Assembly: GCA_021802985.1 (NCBI GenBank)
Contig: JAJZQW010000021.1
Location: forward strand, 1 to 35,746
Reading direction: 5' to 3'
Source of the DNA: Acidobacteriota bacterium
GTDB taxonomy: Bacteria > Acidobacteriota > Holophagae > Holophagales > Holophagaceae
DNA length: 35,746 nucleotides
Shown: piece after piece, positions 23,197 to 32,301 of the stretch
How positions within the stretch are numbered: the first letter of the stretch is position 1
Layout: each line of letters opens with the position of its first letter
Notes under the pieces: model-generated
Seen by the model: the letters and a program-made list of their open reading frames with translations, nothing else
The model's database searches: none
What the model was told of the DNA's origin: nothing
Position numbers and translations under genes: made by a program

Positions 23197-24725
23197 TACT
23201 CGTACTCAATCGTGGCAGGCGGTTTCGAGGTGATGTCGTAGACGACGCGGTTGATGCCCTTCACCTCGCGGACGATGCGCTGGCCGATGCGGTCAAGGAG
23301 CTCGTGCGGCAGGCGGGCCCAGTCGGCGGTCATGAAATCCTCGCTGGTCACGGCCCGCAGGGCGCACATCCACTCGAAGGTGCGCTCGTCACCCATGATG
23401 CCCACGGTCTGCACCGGCAGCAGCACGGCGAAGGCCTGGCTGGTCTTCCGGTACCAGCCGCTGTCCCTCAGCTCCTGCATGAAGATGGCATCCGCGTTCT
23501 GGAGGATGGTGACCCGCTCGCGCGTGATGGCGCCGGGCAGGCGCACGGCCAGGCCCGGGCCGGGGAAGGGATGGCGCTGGTTCATCTCCTCGGGCAGGCC
23601 GAGCGCGAGGCCCGTGGCCCGCACCTCGTCCTTGAACAGCTCACGCAGGGGCTCCACCAGTTTCAGCTTCATGCGCTCCGGCAGGCCGCCCACGTTGTGG
23701 TGGGACTTCACCAGGATGGCCCCGCCGATGCCGCTGGATTCGATCACGTCCGGGTAGGTGGTGCCCTGGCCCAGGAAGTCGGCCTGCACCTTCTTCGCCT
23801 CCCGCTCGAACACCTCGATGAACTGGCCGCCGATGATCTTCCGCTTCTGCTCGGGATCGGTGACGCCGGCCAGGGCCCCCAGGAACTCGTCGGAGGCATC
23901 CACCCAGATCACCTTCAGTTCGAAGGGCGCGAAGTAGGCCTGCACCTGCTTCATCTCGTCCTTGCGCAGCAGGCCGTGGTCCACGAACACGCAGGTGAGC
24001 TGGTTGCCGATGGCCTTGTGCAGCAGCAGGGCCGCCACGCTGGAATCCACCCCGCCGCTGAGGCCCAGCACCACGGTGCCCTGCCCCACCTGTGCGCGGA
24101 TGACCTGCACCTTCTCCTCGATGAAGTTCCCCGCGTTCCAGTCCAGGGCCATGCCGCAGGACTTGAGGAAGTTCAGCAGGAGGGGCGTGCCCTGGGCGCT
24201 GTGGGTGACCTCGGGATGGAACTGCAGGCAGTAGAGGCGCCGCTTGGGATCCTCCATGGCCGCCACGGGCACGCTGGGGGTCTTGGCGGTGACCGTGAAC
24301 CCCGCCGGCGCGACCTCCACATGGTCACCGTGGCTCATCCACACCTGCTGGAGGTGGGGCAACCCCGCGAAAAGGACCGAACCCTCCGGCGCGGCCGTGA
24401 TCTCCGCCTTCCCATACTCCCGGCTGGTGCTGCGGTGGATCTGTCCGCCGAGATCCCGCGCCAGCAGTTGCTGGCCGTAGCAGATGCCCAGGATGGGCAC
24501 GCCCAGCGCCAGGATGGCCGGATCCAGGCCCGGCGCGCCGGGCTCCAGCACCGAGTTCGGTCCGCCCGAGAGGATCACGCCCTTCAGATCGGCCCCCCCG
24601 ATCTCCTTCGCCGTGGCGCCGCTGCTGTAAACCAGGCCGAAGGCCCCCAGCTCCCGCAATCGCCGCGTGATGAGCCGCGTGTACTGGCTGCCGTAGTCGA
24701 TGATCGCGATGCGTTCGTGGTGCAT
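23196..24725 (-). CDS. guaA: GMP synthase (glutamine-hydrolysing)
   Basis: This is a 509-residue enzyme converting XMP, glutamine and ATP to GMP in purine synthesis. The N-terminal class I glutamine amidotransferase (residues 1-200) has the nucleophile in GICYGQQLLA and a His/Glu pair in LQFHPEVTHS. The ATP pyrophosphatase domain carries LGLSGGVDSSVAALLLHKA (P-loop-like SGGVDSS). The C-terminal dimerisation domain ends in the conserved KPPATIEYE. The length matches the family. ATG 24725 has AGAGG five bases upstream. It precedes an unknown coupled gene and follows the DUF1570 gene by 118 bases; a leader hairpin is possible there (24758-24804). Confidence 0.97.
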   Translation of the reverse strand: MHHERIAIIDYGSQYTRLITRRLRELGAFGLVYSSGATAKEIGGADLKGVILSGGPNSVLEPGAPGLDPAILALGVPILGICYGQQLLARDLGGQIHRSTSREYGKAEITAAPEGSVLFAGLPHLQQVWMSHGDHVEVAPAGFTVTAKTPSVPVAAMEDPKRRLYCLQFHPEVTHSAQGTPLLLNFLKSCGMALDWNAGNFIEEKVQVIRAQVGQGTVVLGLSGGVDSSVAALLLHKAIGNQLTCVFVDHGLLRKDEMKQVQAYFAPFELKVIWVDASDEFLGALAGVTDPEQKRKIIGGQFIEVFEREAKKVQADFLGQGTTYPDVIESSGIGGAILVKSHHNVGGLPERMKLKLVEPLRELFKDEVRATGLALGLPEEMNQRHPFPGPGLAVRLPGAITRERVTILQNADAIFMQELRDSGWYRKTSQAFAVLLPVQTVGIMGDERTFEWMCALRAVTSEDFMTADWARLPHELLDRIGQRIVREVKGINRVVYDITSKPPATIEYE

Positions 24726-24757
24726 GGGGGCCTCTGCATAATCGTCCAGGACGGCCA

Positions 24758-24804
24758 GAAAACGGTCCCGGAGCTACCTCCAGTGTGCCCGATTCGCCGT
24801 TTTC
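24758..24804 (-). other. Inverted repeat in the guaA leader
   Basis: GAAAACGG (24758-24765) and CCGTTTTC (24797-24804) are perfect 8-bp inverted repeats around a 31-base loop that itself contains a small GGAG/CTCC hairpin. It lies 33 bases upstream of the guaA start. It could fold in the mRNA leader. It does not resemble the purine-riboswitch core, so I give it no ligand. Confidence 0.4.
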
Positions 24805-24843
24805 CCTGGGCCACGGCCGTCCATCACCCGCCAAGGCATCCCC

Positions 24844-26877
24844 TCAATATCCAGCCTTCCTGGCCTTGAGGTGATCCAGCAGGGCCTTGAGGGAAGCTTT
24901 TTCGTAGGGGCCTTTGGCCTTGGGGATGGCGGCCTTGACCAGCTGGATCGCCTCATCCAGCCGTCCCTGCATCACCGCAACCTGCACCTCTCGGCCCAGG
25001 GCAGCCTGGGTATCGGGCAGCCAGAACTTAAGAGGTTTGACGCCTGGCTGGGCCGGCGGGGTCGAAGGGCCGGACTCGGGTGTCGCCGGAAGGGGCGCGG
25101 CGGAGGCCTTCGCTGCGGCAGCTCGCTTCCGGAGCGTCACCAGCAGGGAACCGAGGACTCGGCGGTCGTAGGCCTGCTTCGCCCCCGCGAGGGCCTCTTT
25201 TACCTTCCGGATGGCCTCGTCGGTCTTGCCCTCAGCCACCAGCCGCAGGACTTCGTTCCCGAATGGCGCCAGGTAGGTGGGCAGGCTGAATTTGAGGGGC
25301 GGGCCCAGGTTGACGGGCGGAGGCGCTCCCACCGTGGGAGCGGGCTTAGGAACCGGGGGAACGTTGGCCGAGGCCAGGGCCCTCCTTCGCTCAAGGAACT
25401 GAGCCAACCCCGAGGCGTAGGAGGCGGCGATCCGCTTGTCGTCCTGGGTGGTGGCGAGCTGGTCCAGCTGACTCCCGATCGTTTTCGCCTCGTTTTCCAG
25501 GTCCAGGTTCATGCAGGCAATGCCCAGGTTGGCCCGGTTGGCAAGGTTCTGGGGTTCCAGTTCCACCGCCGTCCGGCCTTCCTGAAGGGCCTTGGCCGGA
25601 TCCCTGGGCTCCCAGGCGTACTGCCGGCAAAGCGCCATGTGAATTCCGGGGAAATCCGGACGAAGGCTGCGCGCAGACTCAAGCCATCGCAGGATCTGCG
25701 CGGAGTCCTGGGGGCCCTGGCCGGTTCCGCCCTGCGCCAGCGTGGCAAGGTAGTAGGGCGCACGGAAATCCTGGCTTCCGAGCCGGAGCGCGGCCTCGAA
25801 CTCCGAGCGGGCTTGTTCCTTCTCGCCCTGGAGGAAATGGCCCACCCCAAGCGCCACATGGACCTCAGGGAGCTGCGGCGCCAGGGCGAGGGCCCGCGCC
25901 AGAAGGGGCCGGGACGCTTCCTCGTGCTGGGTGTACTGAAGAAATTCCGCCTGGACCAACAACGCATCCGCTTCCCCAAGCTTACGCGACTGGAAGTCCT
26001 GATCCGTCAGCTTCACGGTCAGAGGCAGGTTCCAGTATCTGAAGCCGGATTGGCGGTTATAAAGGTTGAGCGTTCCTTGCAACCTGGCTAGATCACCCAG
26101 ACCCTCCCGGGCAGCCGCCAAGGGGTCACCTCCCTGAAAAAAGGCCTTCAAATATGCGCGGAGCAGCCCTGCCTTTTGGGCCTTCGCGTCCATGAACAGG
26201 TAGTGTACGAACGCCCAGCTCTGCGCATAGAAGATCCCGGTCTTCGCCCCTTCATGGTAGTAGGGCGAATCGTGGGTCACCGTCAGCAGTGTCTCGAGGG
26301 GAAGGCAGAAGGGCCCCTGCAGAAGGATCAAACGCCCCACCGGCACTCGGCCCACCAAGACATGACCCGACTTGATCTCGGTGGCGCCGTAGAAATCGGC
26401 GATGCCTTCGTCGAGCCAGGTAGGCAGCGAGGGGAAGTTCTGGTGGACGATGCTGTGGGTGTACTCGTGGAAGAGGACGAAGTAGGGCTGGTCCATCTGA
26501 TGGTCGACGTCCAGGCGGAGGATGGCGTAGTTGCGATCGGGCCCGGAGACGAAGACGCCTGCAGGGCGCTTGGGATCCTTCCCCTCGAATTCCTCGGGAA
26601 GAAAGCGCTTCATGGACGCCTCGTCCTCGACCACGAGGACGATCATCGGTTTCGGCGGATCCACCCGGATGCCGGGGAAGACCTGGCTGAAGACGCTCCG
26701 GATCCCCTCGAAGCCCTTGAGGGCCCTGCGCGCCTCGGCTTCCCCCGCATCGCTGTAGGCCACGAAGTGCGGCGACTTCACCTCCACCCAAGTGTCCGGC
26801 TTGGCCGCCTGCAACCCGGCTCCGCAGGCAAGGGCGGAGAAAAACAGCAAGATCCGGAACAGTTTCGCAGGAGGCAT
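24844..26877 (-). CDS. DUF1570/gluzincin-type peptidase-like protein with TPR repeats
   Basis: This is a 677-residue exported protein. A Sec signal peptide covers residues 1-24. Residues 30-170 form a zinc-peptidase-like domain with HEYTH (His137, Glu138, His141) and Glu157 in WLDEGIADFYG, the DUF1570 pattern. Four or five TPR-like repeats follow (about 310-490). The C-terminus holds a tandem duplicate of a ~60-residue unit: LKFSLPTYLAPFGNEV... and LKFWLPDTQAALGREV... (about 525-590 and 612-677). Substrate and role are unknown; a periplasmic peptidase or scaffold is likely. ATG 26877 is preceded by GAGGA. Its neighbours are housekeeping genes (glyS, guaA), which gives no functional hint. Confidence 0.86.
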   Translation of the reverse strand: MPPAKLFRILLFFSALACGAGLQAAKPDTWVEVKSPHFVAYSDAGEAEARRALKGFEGIRSVFSQVFPGIRVDPPKPMIVLVVEDEASMKRFLPEEFEGKDPKRPAGVFVSGPDRNYAILRLDVDHQMDQPYFVLFHEYTHSIVHQNFPSLPTWLDEGIADFYGATEIKSGHVLVGRVPVGRLILLQGPFCLPLETLLTVTHDSPYYHEGAKTGIFYAQSWAFVHYLFMDAKAQKAGLLRAYLKAFFQGGDPLAAAREGLGDLARLQGTLNLYNRQSGFRYWNLPLTVKLTDQDFQSRKLGEADALLVQAEFLQYTQHEEASRPLLARALALAPQLPEVHVALGVGHFLQGEKEQARSEFEAALRLGSQDFRAPYYLATLAQGGTGQGPQDSAQILRWLESARSLRPDFPGIHMALCRQYAWEPRDPAKALQEGRTAVELEPQNLANRANLGIACMNLDLENEAKTIGSQLDQLATTQDDKRIAASYASGLAQFLERRRALASANVPPVPKPAPTVGAPPPVNLGPPLKFSLPTYLAPFGNEVLRLVAEGKTDEAIRKVKEALAGAKQAYDRRVLGSLLVTLRKRAAAAKASAAPLPATPESGPSTPPAQPGVKPLKFWLPDTQAALGREVQVAVMQGRLDEAIQLVKAAIPKAKGPYEKASLKALLDHLKARKAGY

Positions 26878-26923
26878 GAACGTCCTCAGTCTGTTGGGTC
26901 CAGATTCGAGGAGAGGTGAAATC

Positions 26924-29023
26924 CTATTGCCAAAGGCTGAAATCCGCCACGCGCAGGAAGGCTTGGCGCAGGCGGTGGAGCAGGCTGATCCGCGCGGCGC
27001 GGAGGGCGGGGTCCTCGCACTTCACCATCACGGCGTTAAAGAAGGCTTCGAGAGGTTGCGAAAGCTCGGCGAGGTGACCGCAGATCATCTGGTACTGGTT
27101 GCGGTAATGGGCTCCACCAAACACGCCTTCAAGGTAGATGAGCCGGTTGTAGAGATCAATCTCGGCGGGTTCGACGAGGACTGTCCTATCGAACGCTTCA
27201 ACGGGAGCTTCATCCTTGAGGATGTTGCCGATGCGCTTGGCGCTCTCTTTCAGACTGTCGAAAGATGGATCCGCTTCGACCCGCTTGAGCACATCGCCAC
27301 GAGCCTTCAGATCGAGGAGATCCATCCATCCCGCCCCGAGGGTTGCGCGCCGAACCTTACCGGAGTATTCCGCCAGTTCCAACTGGTAGGCCACACGGTC
27401 CTTGAAGAAGGCCAGCAGGGCCTCGCGGGTCTCAGGTTCGGGCTTGGTGGCCTTGGGACTCACGACCTTCAGGGCGGCGTCGATGAGGTCGGAAGGCGTC
27501 AGTGCCCAACCCTGCTCCCACAGGATCCGCACGATGCCCTGGCCGGCGCGGCGGAGGGCGAGGGGGTCCTTGGAGCCGCTGGGGATGAGGCCCACGGCGA
27601 AGCAGCCCACCACGGTATCCAGCTTGTCGCAGAGGGACAGGAGGCAGCCCATGGGGGTGCCGGGGATGGCGTCGTCGGCGCCGACGGGGCGGTAGTGCTC
27701 CTTGACGGCCTTCCAGACGTCCTCGTGGGCGCCCTCGTGGCGGAGGTATTCGCCGCCCATGACGCCCTGCAGCTCGGGGAACTCGCCGACCATCAGCGTG
27801 CGCAGGTCGCACTTGGCCATGCGGGCCGCTTCCAGGGCCCGGTCGATGTGCGCGTCGTCGGTGGAGAGCCGCGTGGCGAGGGCCTTCGTGAGGGCCACGA
27901 CGCGACCCGTCTTCTCGTGGTAGCTGCCCAGCTCCCGCTGGAAGGTGAGGGCCTTCAGCTTCTCCAGGCGGTCGGAGAGGGGGTGCTTGCGGTCCTCGGC
28001 GAAGAAGAAGCGGGCGTCGTAGAGCCGCGCCTTGAGCACCCATTCGTTGCCGGCCTTCACGAACCCCTCGGGATCATCGGGGCGGTTGGCGGCGGTGAGG
28101 AAACAGGGCAGCAGGTCGCCATCGGGCCGCTCGATGCAGAAGGCCTTCTGGTGCTCCCGCAGGCTCACCACCAGCACTTCCTTCGGCAGTTCCAGGAAGT
28201 TCGCGGGGAAGTCGCCCCGCACCACCTTCGGGAACTCCACGATCTCAGCCAGGGTGTCCAGCAGCTGTTTGTCCTCGTCATCGTGCATCACCACGCGACC
28301 GCCAACCTCCTCGGCCAGTCGGTGGAGCTGCGCCTCGATGAGGGACCGGCGCTTGTCCACGCTCACCACCACGCCCGCCGCTTCCAGGGCGGCCTCATAG
28401 GCCTCGGGCGAGGCGATCCGGATGGCCTCGGGATGCTGGCGATGGAAGAGGCGGTGGCCCCAGGTGGTGTTTGTGGCGGCCACGCCATCCACGGTGATGG
28501 GCACCACCTGCTCGCCGAAGAGACAGAGGATGTTGCGGATGGGGCGGACAAACTCGAACTCTGACGAACCCCAGCGCATCGCCTTGGGCACGTGCAGCCC
28601 AGCGATGAGCCCCGGCAGCGCCTCCGCCAGCAGCTCCACCGTGGGCCGCCCCTGCTTCGTGACCGTCACCACCGCGCAAGGTTCCTTCTTCCCCGCCGGC
28701 TCGAACTTTATATCCCAGAAATTCACTCCCCACTTTTCTGCGAATTTCTGGCCTTGAATCGTGGGCTTTCCCTCCAAGTCGATGCAGAGACGTTCGGGCG
28801 GACCAATCTGCACCTCCGTTCGATCCCGTTCCTGAACCGGAAGGTTAATAGACCAAGAGAGTTTTCTGGGTGAGAAGTATCCCTTTGGAAGCCCCATCGT
28901 CAGAAGGGTACCTCCCATAGCAGTCATCAACCTCGCACCAAATTCATCAGAAAGCGGTCTCAGGAACCGCGCCGGAATCTCCTCGCAGTGCAGCTCCAGC
29001 AGGAAGGTCTTGGTGGCGCTCAC
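26924..29023 (-). CDS. glyS: Glycyl-tRNA synthetase beta subunit
   Basis: This is a 699-residue subunit of the bacterial alpha2-beta2 glycyl-tRNA synthetase. The N-terminal [14 protein letters not shown] segment is family-typical, the middle contains the HD-like beta-subunit core ([28 protein letters not shown] near 415-445), and the C-terminus is the anticodon-binding domain ([12 protein letters not shown]-like region near 660). It supports tRNA recognition, while the alpha subunit catalyses. GTG 29023 overlaps the glyQ stop as GTGA. Codon use changes inside the gene: codons 22-120 (about 28660-28960) use AGA, TCT, TTG, GGA, AAA and ATT far more than the rest, as if that block came from elsewhere. 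The protein reads through intact. Confidence 0.96.
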   Translation of the reverse strand: MSATKTFLLELHCEEIPARFLRPLSDEFGARLMTAMGGTLLTMGLPKGYFSPRKLSWSINLPVQERDRTEVQIGPPERLCIDLEGKPTIQGQKFAEKWGVNFWDIKFEPAGKKEPCAVVTVTKQGRPTVELLAEALPGLIAGLHVPKAMRWGSSEFEFVRPIRNILCLFGEQVVPITVDGVAATNTTWGHRLFHRQHPEAIRIASPEAYEAALEAAGVVVSVDKRRSLIEAQLHRLAEEVGGRVVMHDDEDKQLLDTLAEIVEFPKVVRGDFPANFLELPKEVLVVSLREHQKAFCIERPDGDLLPCFLTAANRPDDPEGFVKAGNEWVLKARLYDARFFFAEDRKHPLSDRLEKLKALTFQRELGSYHEKTGRVVALTKALATRLSTDDAHIDRALEAARMAKCDLRTLMVGEFPELQGVMGGEYLRHEGAHEDVWKAVKEHYRPVGADDAIPGTPMGCLLSLCDKLDTVVGCFAVGLIPSGSKDPLALRRAGQGIVRILWEQGWALTPSDLIDAALKVVSPKATKPEPETREALLAFFKDRVAYQLELAEYSGKVRRATLGAGWMDLLDLKARGDVLKRVEADPSFDSLKESAKRIGNILKDEAPVEAFDRTVLVEPAEIDLYNRLIYLEGVFGGAHYRNQYQMICGHLAELSQPLEAFFNAVMVKCEDPALRAARISLLHRLRQAFLRVADFSLWQ

Positions 29024-29949
29024 TTCGCACCTCCCTTCCCAGCAGCTGCGCCATTCTTATCTGCGCCCTCTGCGACATCTGCGGTTTCATGTTCCAGATA
29101 CGCCCGTGCGCACGCACATGCCAGGTCGCGCACGCGCTTGATGATGCCGGGGCGCTCGGTGGTGCTCACGGCGCCGCGGGCGTCCAGCACGTTGAAGGTG
29201 TGGCTCATCTTGAGGGCCTGTTCGTAGGCGCTGAGGAAGTGGCCGTGGTCGTTCAGCAGGCGCCAGCCCTCCTTCTCGAAGGCATCGAAGAGGGTGCGGT
29301 GCAGGTCGATGTCGGCGTGCTCGAAGCTGTAGGCGGAGAGCTCGAACTCTTCGCGCTGGCGCATCTGGCCGTAGGTCACAGGGAACACGCCATCATCCGT
29401 GGTCACGTTCCCGTGGATGAGGTCGAAGATGTTGTCGTAGCCGCCCAGGAACATGCAGATGCGCTCGATGCCGTAGGTCAGCTCGGCGCTCACGGGCCGG
29501 CAGTCCAGGCCGCCCACCTGCTGGAAGTAGGTGAACTGGCTGATCTCCATGCCGTCCAGCACCACCTGCCAGCCCACCCCCCAGGCGCCGAGCGATGGCG
29601 ACTCCCAGTTGTCCTCTTCGAAGCGGAGGTCGTGCTTGGAGAGATCGATGCCCAGGGCCTCCAGGCTCTCGATGTAGAGGTCCTGCACCTTGGCGGGCGA
29701 GGGCTTGAGGATCACCTGGAACTGGAGGTGCTTGTAGACGCGGAAGGGGTTCTCGCCATAGCGGCCATCCGCCGGGCGCCGCGAAGGCTCCACGTAGGCC
29801 ACGTTCCAGGGTTTCGATCCGAGGGCGCCGAAGAAGGTGAGCGGGTTCATGGTGCCCGCGCCCTTTTCCAGATCGTAAGGCTGGCCGATGAGGCAGCCCC
29901 GGTCGGCCCAGAACCGCTGGAGGCGGAGAATCAGTTCCTGGATGTGCAT
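29020..29949 (-). CDS. glyQ: Glycyl-tRNA synthetase alpha subunit
   Basis: This is a 309-residue class II catalytic subunit that activates glycine and charges tRNA-Gly. Family motifs include [19 protein letters not shown] near residue 21, [19 protein letters not shown] near 52-70, [22 protein letters not shown] near 116 and [21 protein letters not shown] (motif 3, ATP Arg/Glu) near 144. The C-terminal 20 residues are Ala/Gly/Lys-rich and dispensable-looking. I start at ATG 29949; reading further upstream to 30093 would cross into the divergent carbamate kinase gene. The stop overlaps glyS by four bases. The upstream gap (29950-30074) is shared with the divergent carbamate kinase gene. Confidence 0.97.
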   Translation of the reverse strand: MHIQELILRLQRFWADRGCLIGQPYDLEKGAGTMNPLTFFGALGSKPWNVAYVEPSRRPADGRYGENPFRVYKHLQFQVILKPSPAKVQDLYIESLEALGIDLSKHDLRFEEDNWESPSLGAWGVGWQVVLDGMEISQFTYFQQVGGLDCRPVSAELTYGIERICMFLGGYDNIFDLIHGNVTTDDGVFPVTYGQMRQREEFELSAYSFEHADIDLHRTLFDAFEKEGWRLLNDHGHFLSAYEQALKMSHTFNVLDARGAVSTTERPGIIKRVRDLACACARAYLEHETADVAEGADKNGAAAGKGGAK

Positions 29950-30046
29950 GGGGAGACGTCCGTAAACCTTCGATTCTAGCCGCTCTGAACGTGGATCAGA
30001 ACCGTGACCTTTGCCCGGTATCACTGGCATTCCCGGGCCCTTAGGG

Positions 30047-30052
30047 TAGACT
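30047..30052 (+). promoter_or_regulatory. Possible -10 element (TAGACT) upstream of the carbamate kinase gene
   Basis: TAGACT lies 22 bases before the start codon at 30075, with CTGGCA 18 bases upstream of it (30023-30028) as a 4-of-6 -35 match. It is the best sigma-70-like pair in the glyQ-carbamate kinase gap, but is weak. Confidence 0.3.
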
Positions 30053-30074
30053 TCTCGTTTTTCCAGGTGCCCGC

Positions 30075-31022
30075 ATGGCCCAGAAAATCGCACTCCTCGC
30101 CATCGGCGGCAACGCGCTGCTCAAAGAGAAGGAGCGCGGACTCCAGGAAGAGCAACTGGAGAACGCCCGGGAAACGGCGGAGATGCTGGCGCGGGTGGTG
30201 TCCGAGGGCTATGCGCTCTGCGTGGTCCACGGCAACGGGCCCCAGGTGGGCAACCTGCTCATCCAGCAGGAGGCGGCCTCGGGCCAGATCCCGGGCTACA
30301 GCCTGGACATCTGCGGCGCCATGACCCAGGGCTCCATGGGCTACATGCTGGAGCGCATGCTCATCAACCGCCTGCGCTTCATGAAAATCGACGCGCCGGT
30401 GACTTCGGTGTTGACCGAGGTGGTGGTGGACAAGGAGGACAAGGGCTTCCAGGATCCGACGAAACCCGTGGGCCCCTTCTACCCCGAGTTCCGCGCCCTG
30501 GAGCTGATGCGCTCCAAACGCTGGAAGATGAAGGAGGACTCGGGCCGCGGCTGGCGCAAGGTGGTGCCCTCGCCCCGCCCCCTGGAGATTGTCCAGTTGG
30601 ACGCCATCAAGACGCTGCTCGAGAAGGGCCACAGCGTCATCGCCGGCGGCGGCGGTGGCATCCCTGTGATCCGCGACGCCAGCGGCTTCCTGGTGGGCGT
30701 GGAAGCCGTCATCGACAAGGACCGGCTGAGCGCCTTGCTGGCCGCCCAGCTTGAAGCTGACCTCTTCATCATCCTCACCGGCGTGGCCAAGGTCGCCCTG
30801 GACTTCGGCAAACCCACCCAGCGCTGGGTGGACCGCCTCACGGCCAGCGAGGCCCGGAAGCACCTGGCCGAGGGCCAGTTCCCCGCCGGCAGCATGGGCC
30901 CCAAGATCGAAAGCGCCCTGGGCTTCCTGGACGCTGGCGGCCACGAAGTGCTCATCACCACCGCCGAGGCCCTGGCCACGGAGGATCCGGCCACCGTGGG
31001 GACCCGCATCGTGCACGATTGA
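30075..31022 (+). CDS. arcC: Carbamate kinase
   Basis: This is a 315-residue amino-acid-kinase-fold enzyme that makes ATP and carbamate from carbamoyl phosphate and ADP (or the reverse). Motifs: [10 protein letters not shown] at residues 7-16, [17 protein letters not shown] near 50-66, [13 protein letters not shown] near 81, [12 protein letters not shown] near 188-199, and [16 protein letters not shown] near 208-223. GSMGPKI near 274 is the family's C-terminal ATP site. The length equals the family norm. No arcA or arcB lies near it, so it is probably not part of an arginine deiminase operon here and may serve another carbamoyl-phosphate route. It is followed by a YciI-like gene 16 bases on, which may share its transcript. 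Confidence 0.94.
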   Translation: MAQKIALLAIGGNALLKEKERGLQEEQLENARETAEMLARVVSEGYALCVVHGNGPQVGNLLIQQEAASGQIPGYSLDICGAMTQGSMGYMLERMLINRLRFMKIDAPVTSVLTEVVVDKEDKGFQDPTKPVGPFYPEFRALELMRSKRWKMKEDSGRGWRKVVPSPRPLEIVQLDAIKTLLEKGHSVIAGGGGGIPVIRDASGFLVGVEAVIDKDRLSALLAAQLEADLFIILTGVAKVALDFGKPTQRWVDRLTASEARKHLAEGQFPAGSMGPKIESALGFLDAGGHEVLITTAEALATEDPATVGTRIVHD

Positions 31023-31038
31023 AGCCGAGGAGGCCGCC

Positions 31039-31332
31039 ATGTACGCCCTGATGATCGTCCGCTACCGCCGCCCCATCGCCGAAATCGAGGCCGCCACAGA
31101 GGCCCACCGTGCCTACCTGCGCACGCTCCAGGCCCAGGGCATCCTGCTGGCCTCGGGGCCCATGGACCCCCGCAACGGCGGGGTCGTCCTGTTTCGCGTG
31201 CAGGACGCGAACCCGCTGGCGGATCTGGATGCCATCCGCGACGGCGATCCCTTCTTCCAGCAGGGCCTGGCCACCTACGAGCCCCTGGTGTGGAACGTGA
31301 ACTTCGGCAGGGAAGGTCTGGACCGGCTGTAG
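31039..31332 (+). CDS. YciI-like family protein
   Basis: This is a 97-residue single-domain alpha/beta (dimeric ferredoxin-like) protein. Family features are the N-terminal MYALMIVRYRRP strand, an invariant-looking His24 in TEAHRAYLRTLQAQG, SGPMDPRNGGVVLF and the acidic DANPLADLDAIRDGDPFFQQGLA segment, with His24 and Asp41 forming the likely polar site. YciI relatives include some dehydrochlorinases, but most have no known function. ATG 31039 is preceded by GAGGAGG, a strong ribosome-binding site six bases upstream. It follows carbamate kinase by 16 bases, and its stop lies three bases from the convergent MlaD stop, with no terminator between. Confidence 0.9.
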   Translation: MYALMIVRYRRPIAEIEAATEAHRAYLRTLQAQGILLASGPMDPRNGGVVLFRVQDANPLADLDAIRDGDPFFQQGLATYEPLVWNVNFGREGLDRL

Positions 31333-31335
31333 CCG

Positions 31336-32301
31336 CTATTTCGGCGCCGGGGCCTGCTTCGCCGCTTCCACGGCCTGCCGCGCCTTCGCGTGCTCGGCCT
31401 CGCTGGGCGTGCCCCAGACCACCCGGTTCGGCTTCTGTTTCAGGATCTGGAGCAGCTCCTCCACGGAGTCCAGGGAGCGGCGCAGGGTCTTGAGGCTGGC
31501 CGCCAGTTCGGGCTGGTCCTCGGTGCGGAACTGGCCCAGCAGCGCGTCCGCCTGCTGGAGCGTGGACGCCAGGCTCACCAGGATGCGGTCCAGCTCCGGC
31601 TTCCGCGTCTCCAGCAGGCTGCGGGTCACGGCCAGGCTCTTCTCCAGATCCGCCAGCGCCTTGTCGGCCTCGCCCATGCTCTTGTCCGCATGCCCCACCA
31701 GACCGCGGCTCTCCTTGGCCAGGGCCTGGAATTCCTGGAGCGTGCCGTTCAAAGCCTGGAGGGCCTGCTTCACGGAGGGATGGTCCAGCACATCGCCCAG
31801 CCCCTTGGTGCGCAGGCGGTCCCGCAGGGCCTCCACGCTTGCGTTGAGGGTGTCGAGCAGGCGGTCGGCCTTCTCCAGCACGCCGTTGATGGAGACGCCC
31901 TGGTCGCCGGGGATCTCGTCACCCGGGGCCAGGGCCACTTGCCGATCCGCGGGATCCGGCAACTGCAGGTCGAGGAAGGCGCTGCCCAGCCCCCGGGTGG
32001 CCACCAGGGCGCGCGTGCCGCGCCAGAGCCGGATGTCCTGGCGGATGGAGAGGGTGGCGAGGAAGTGGTAGTCCACACCCTCCTGGCGCATGTCCACCCG
32101 GTCCACCGCGCCCACACGGTAGCCCCTCAGCTGCACATCGCTGCCCGGCGCCAGGCCCTCCATGCTGTCCAGGCGCACCACCAGGGGATAGGTCTTCTCC
32201 ACCACGGCGCGGGCGTTCTTGAAGACCAGCAGGCCCAGGAACAGCACGATGGCTGCGAGGACGAAGACACCCAGCCGGACATCCTGCTTCTCGAAGTTCA
32301 T
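31336..32301 (-). CDS. mlaD: MlaD-like MCE-domain lipid-transport protein
   Basis: This is a 321-residue inner-membrane-anchored periplasmic protein. Residues 8-27 form the N-terminal signal anchor (LGVFVLAAIVLFLGLLVF). The single MCE domain (about 37-135) begins YPLVVRLDSMEGLAPGSDV and contains RGYRVGAVDRVDM, the usual six-stranded barrel that makes a hexameric lipid tunnel. A long helical C-terminus with heptad-like Leu spacing (140-300) is longer than in E. coli MlaD, more like the PqiB/YebT or MCE needle families, and may form a coiled-coil tube. It is the last gene after mlaE and mlaF; its start overlaps the mlaF stop (ATGA). No mlaB or mlaC partner is present. Confidence 0.92.
   Translation of the reverse strand: MNFEKQDVRLGVFVLAAIVLFLGLLVFKNARAVVEKTYPLVVRLDSMEGLAPGSDVQLRGYRVGAVDRVDMRQEGVDYHFLATLSIRQDIRLWRGTRALVATRGLGSAFLDLQLPDPADRQVALAPGDEIPGDQGVSINGVLEKADRLLDTLNASVEALRDRLRTKGLGDVLDHPSVKQALQALNGTLQEFQALAKESRGLVGHADKSMGEADKALADLEKSLAVTRSLLETRKPELDRILVSLASTLQQADALLGQFRTEDQPELAASLKTLRRSLDSVEELLQILKQKPNRVVWGTPSEAEHAKARQAVEAAKQAPAPK

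Noticed and set aside
30011-30052. TTGCCC with TAGACT as a promoter for the carbamate kinase gene
   Set aside because: The spacing is 30 bases, too long for a sigma-70 promoter; only the weaker CTGGCA pair is kept, at low confidence.
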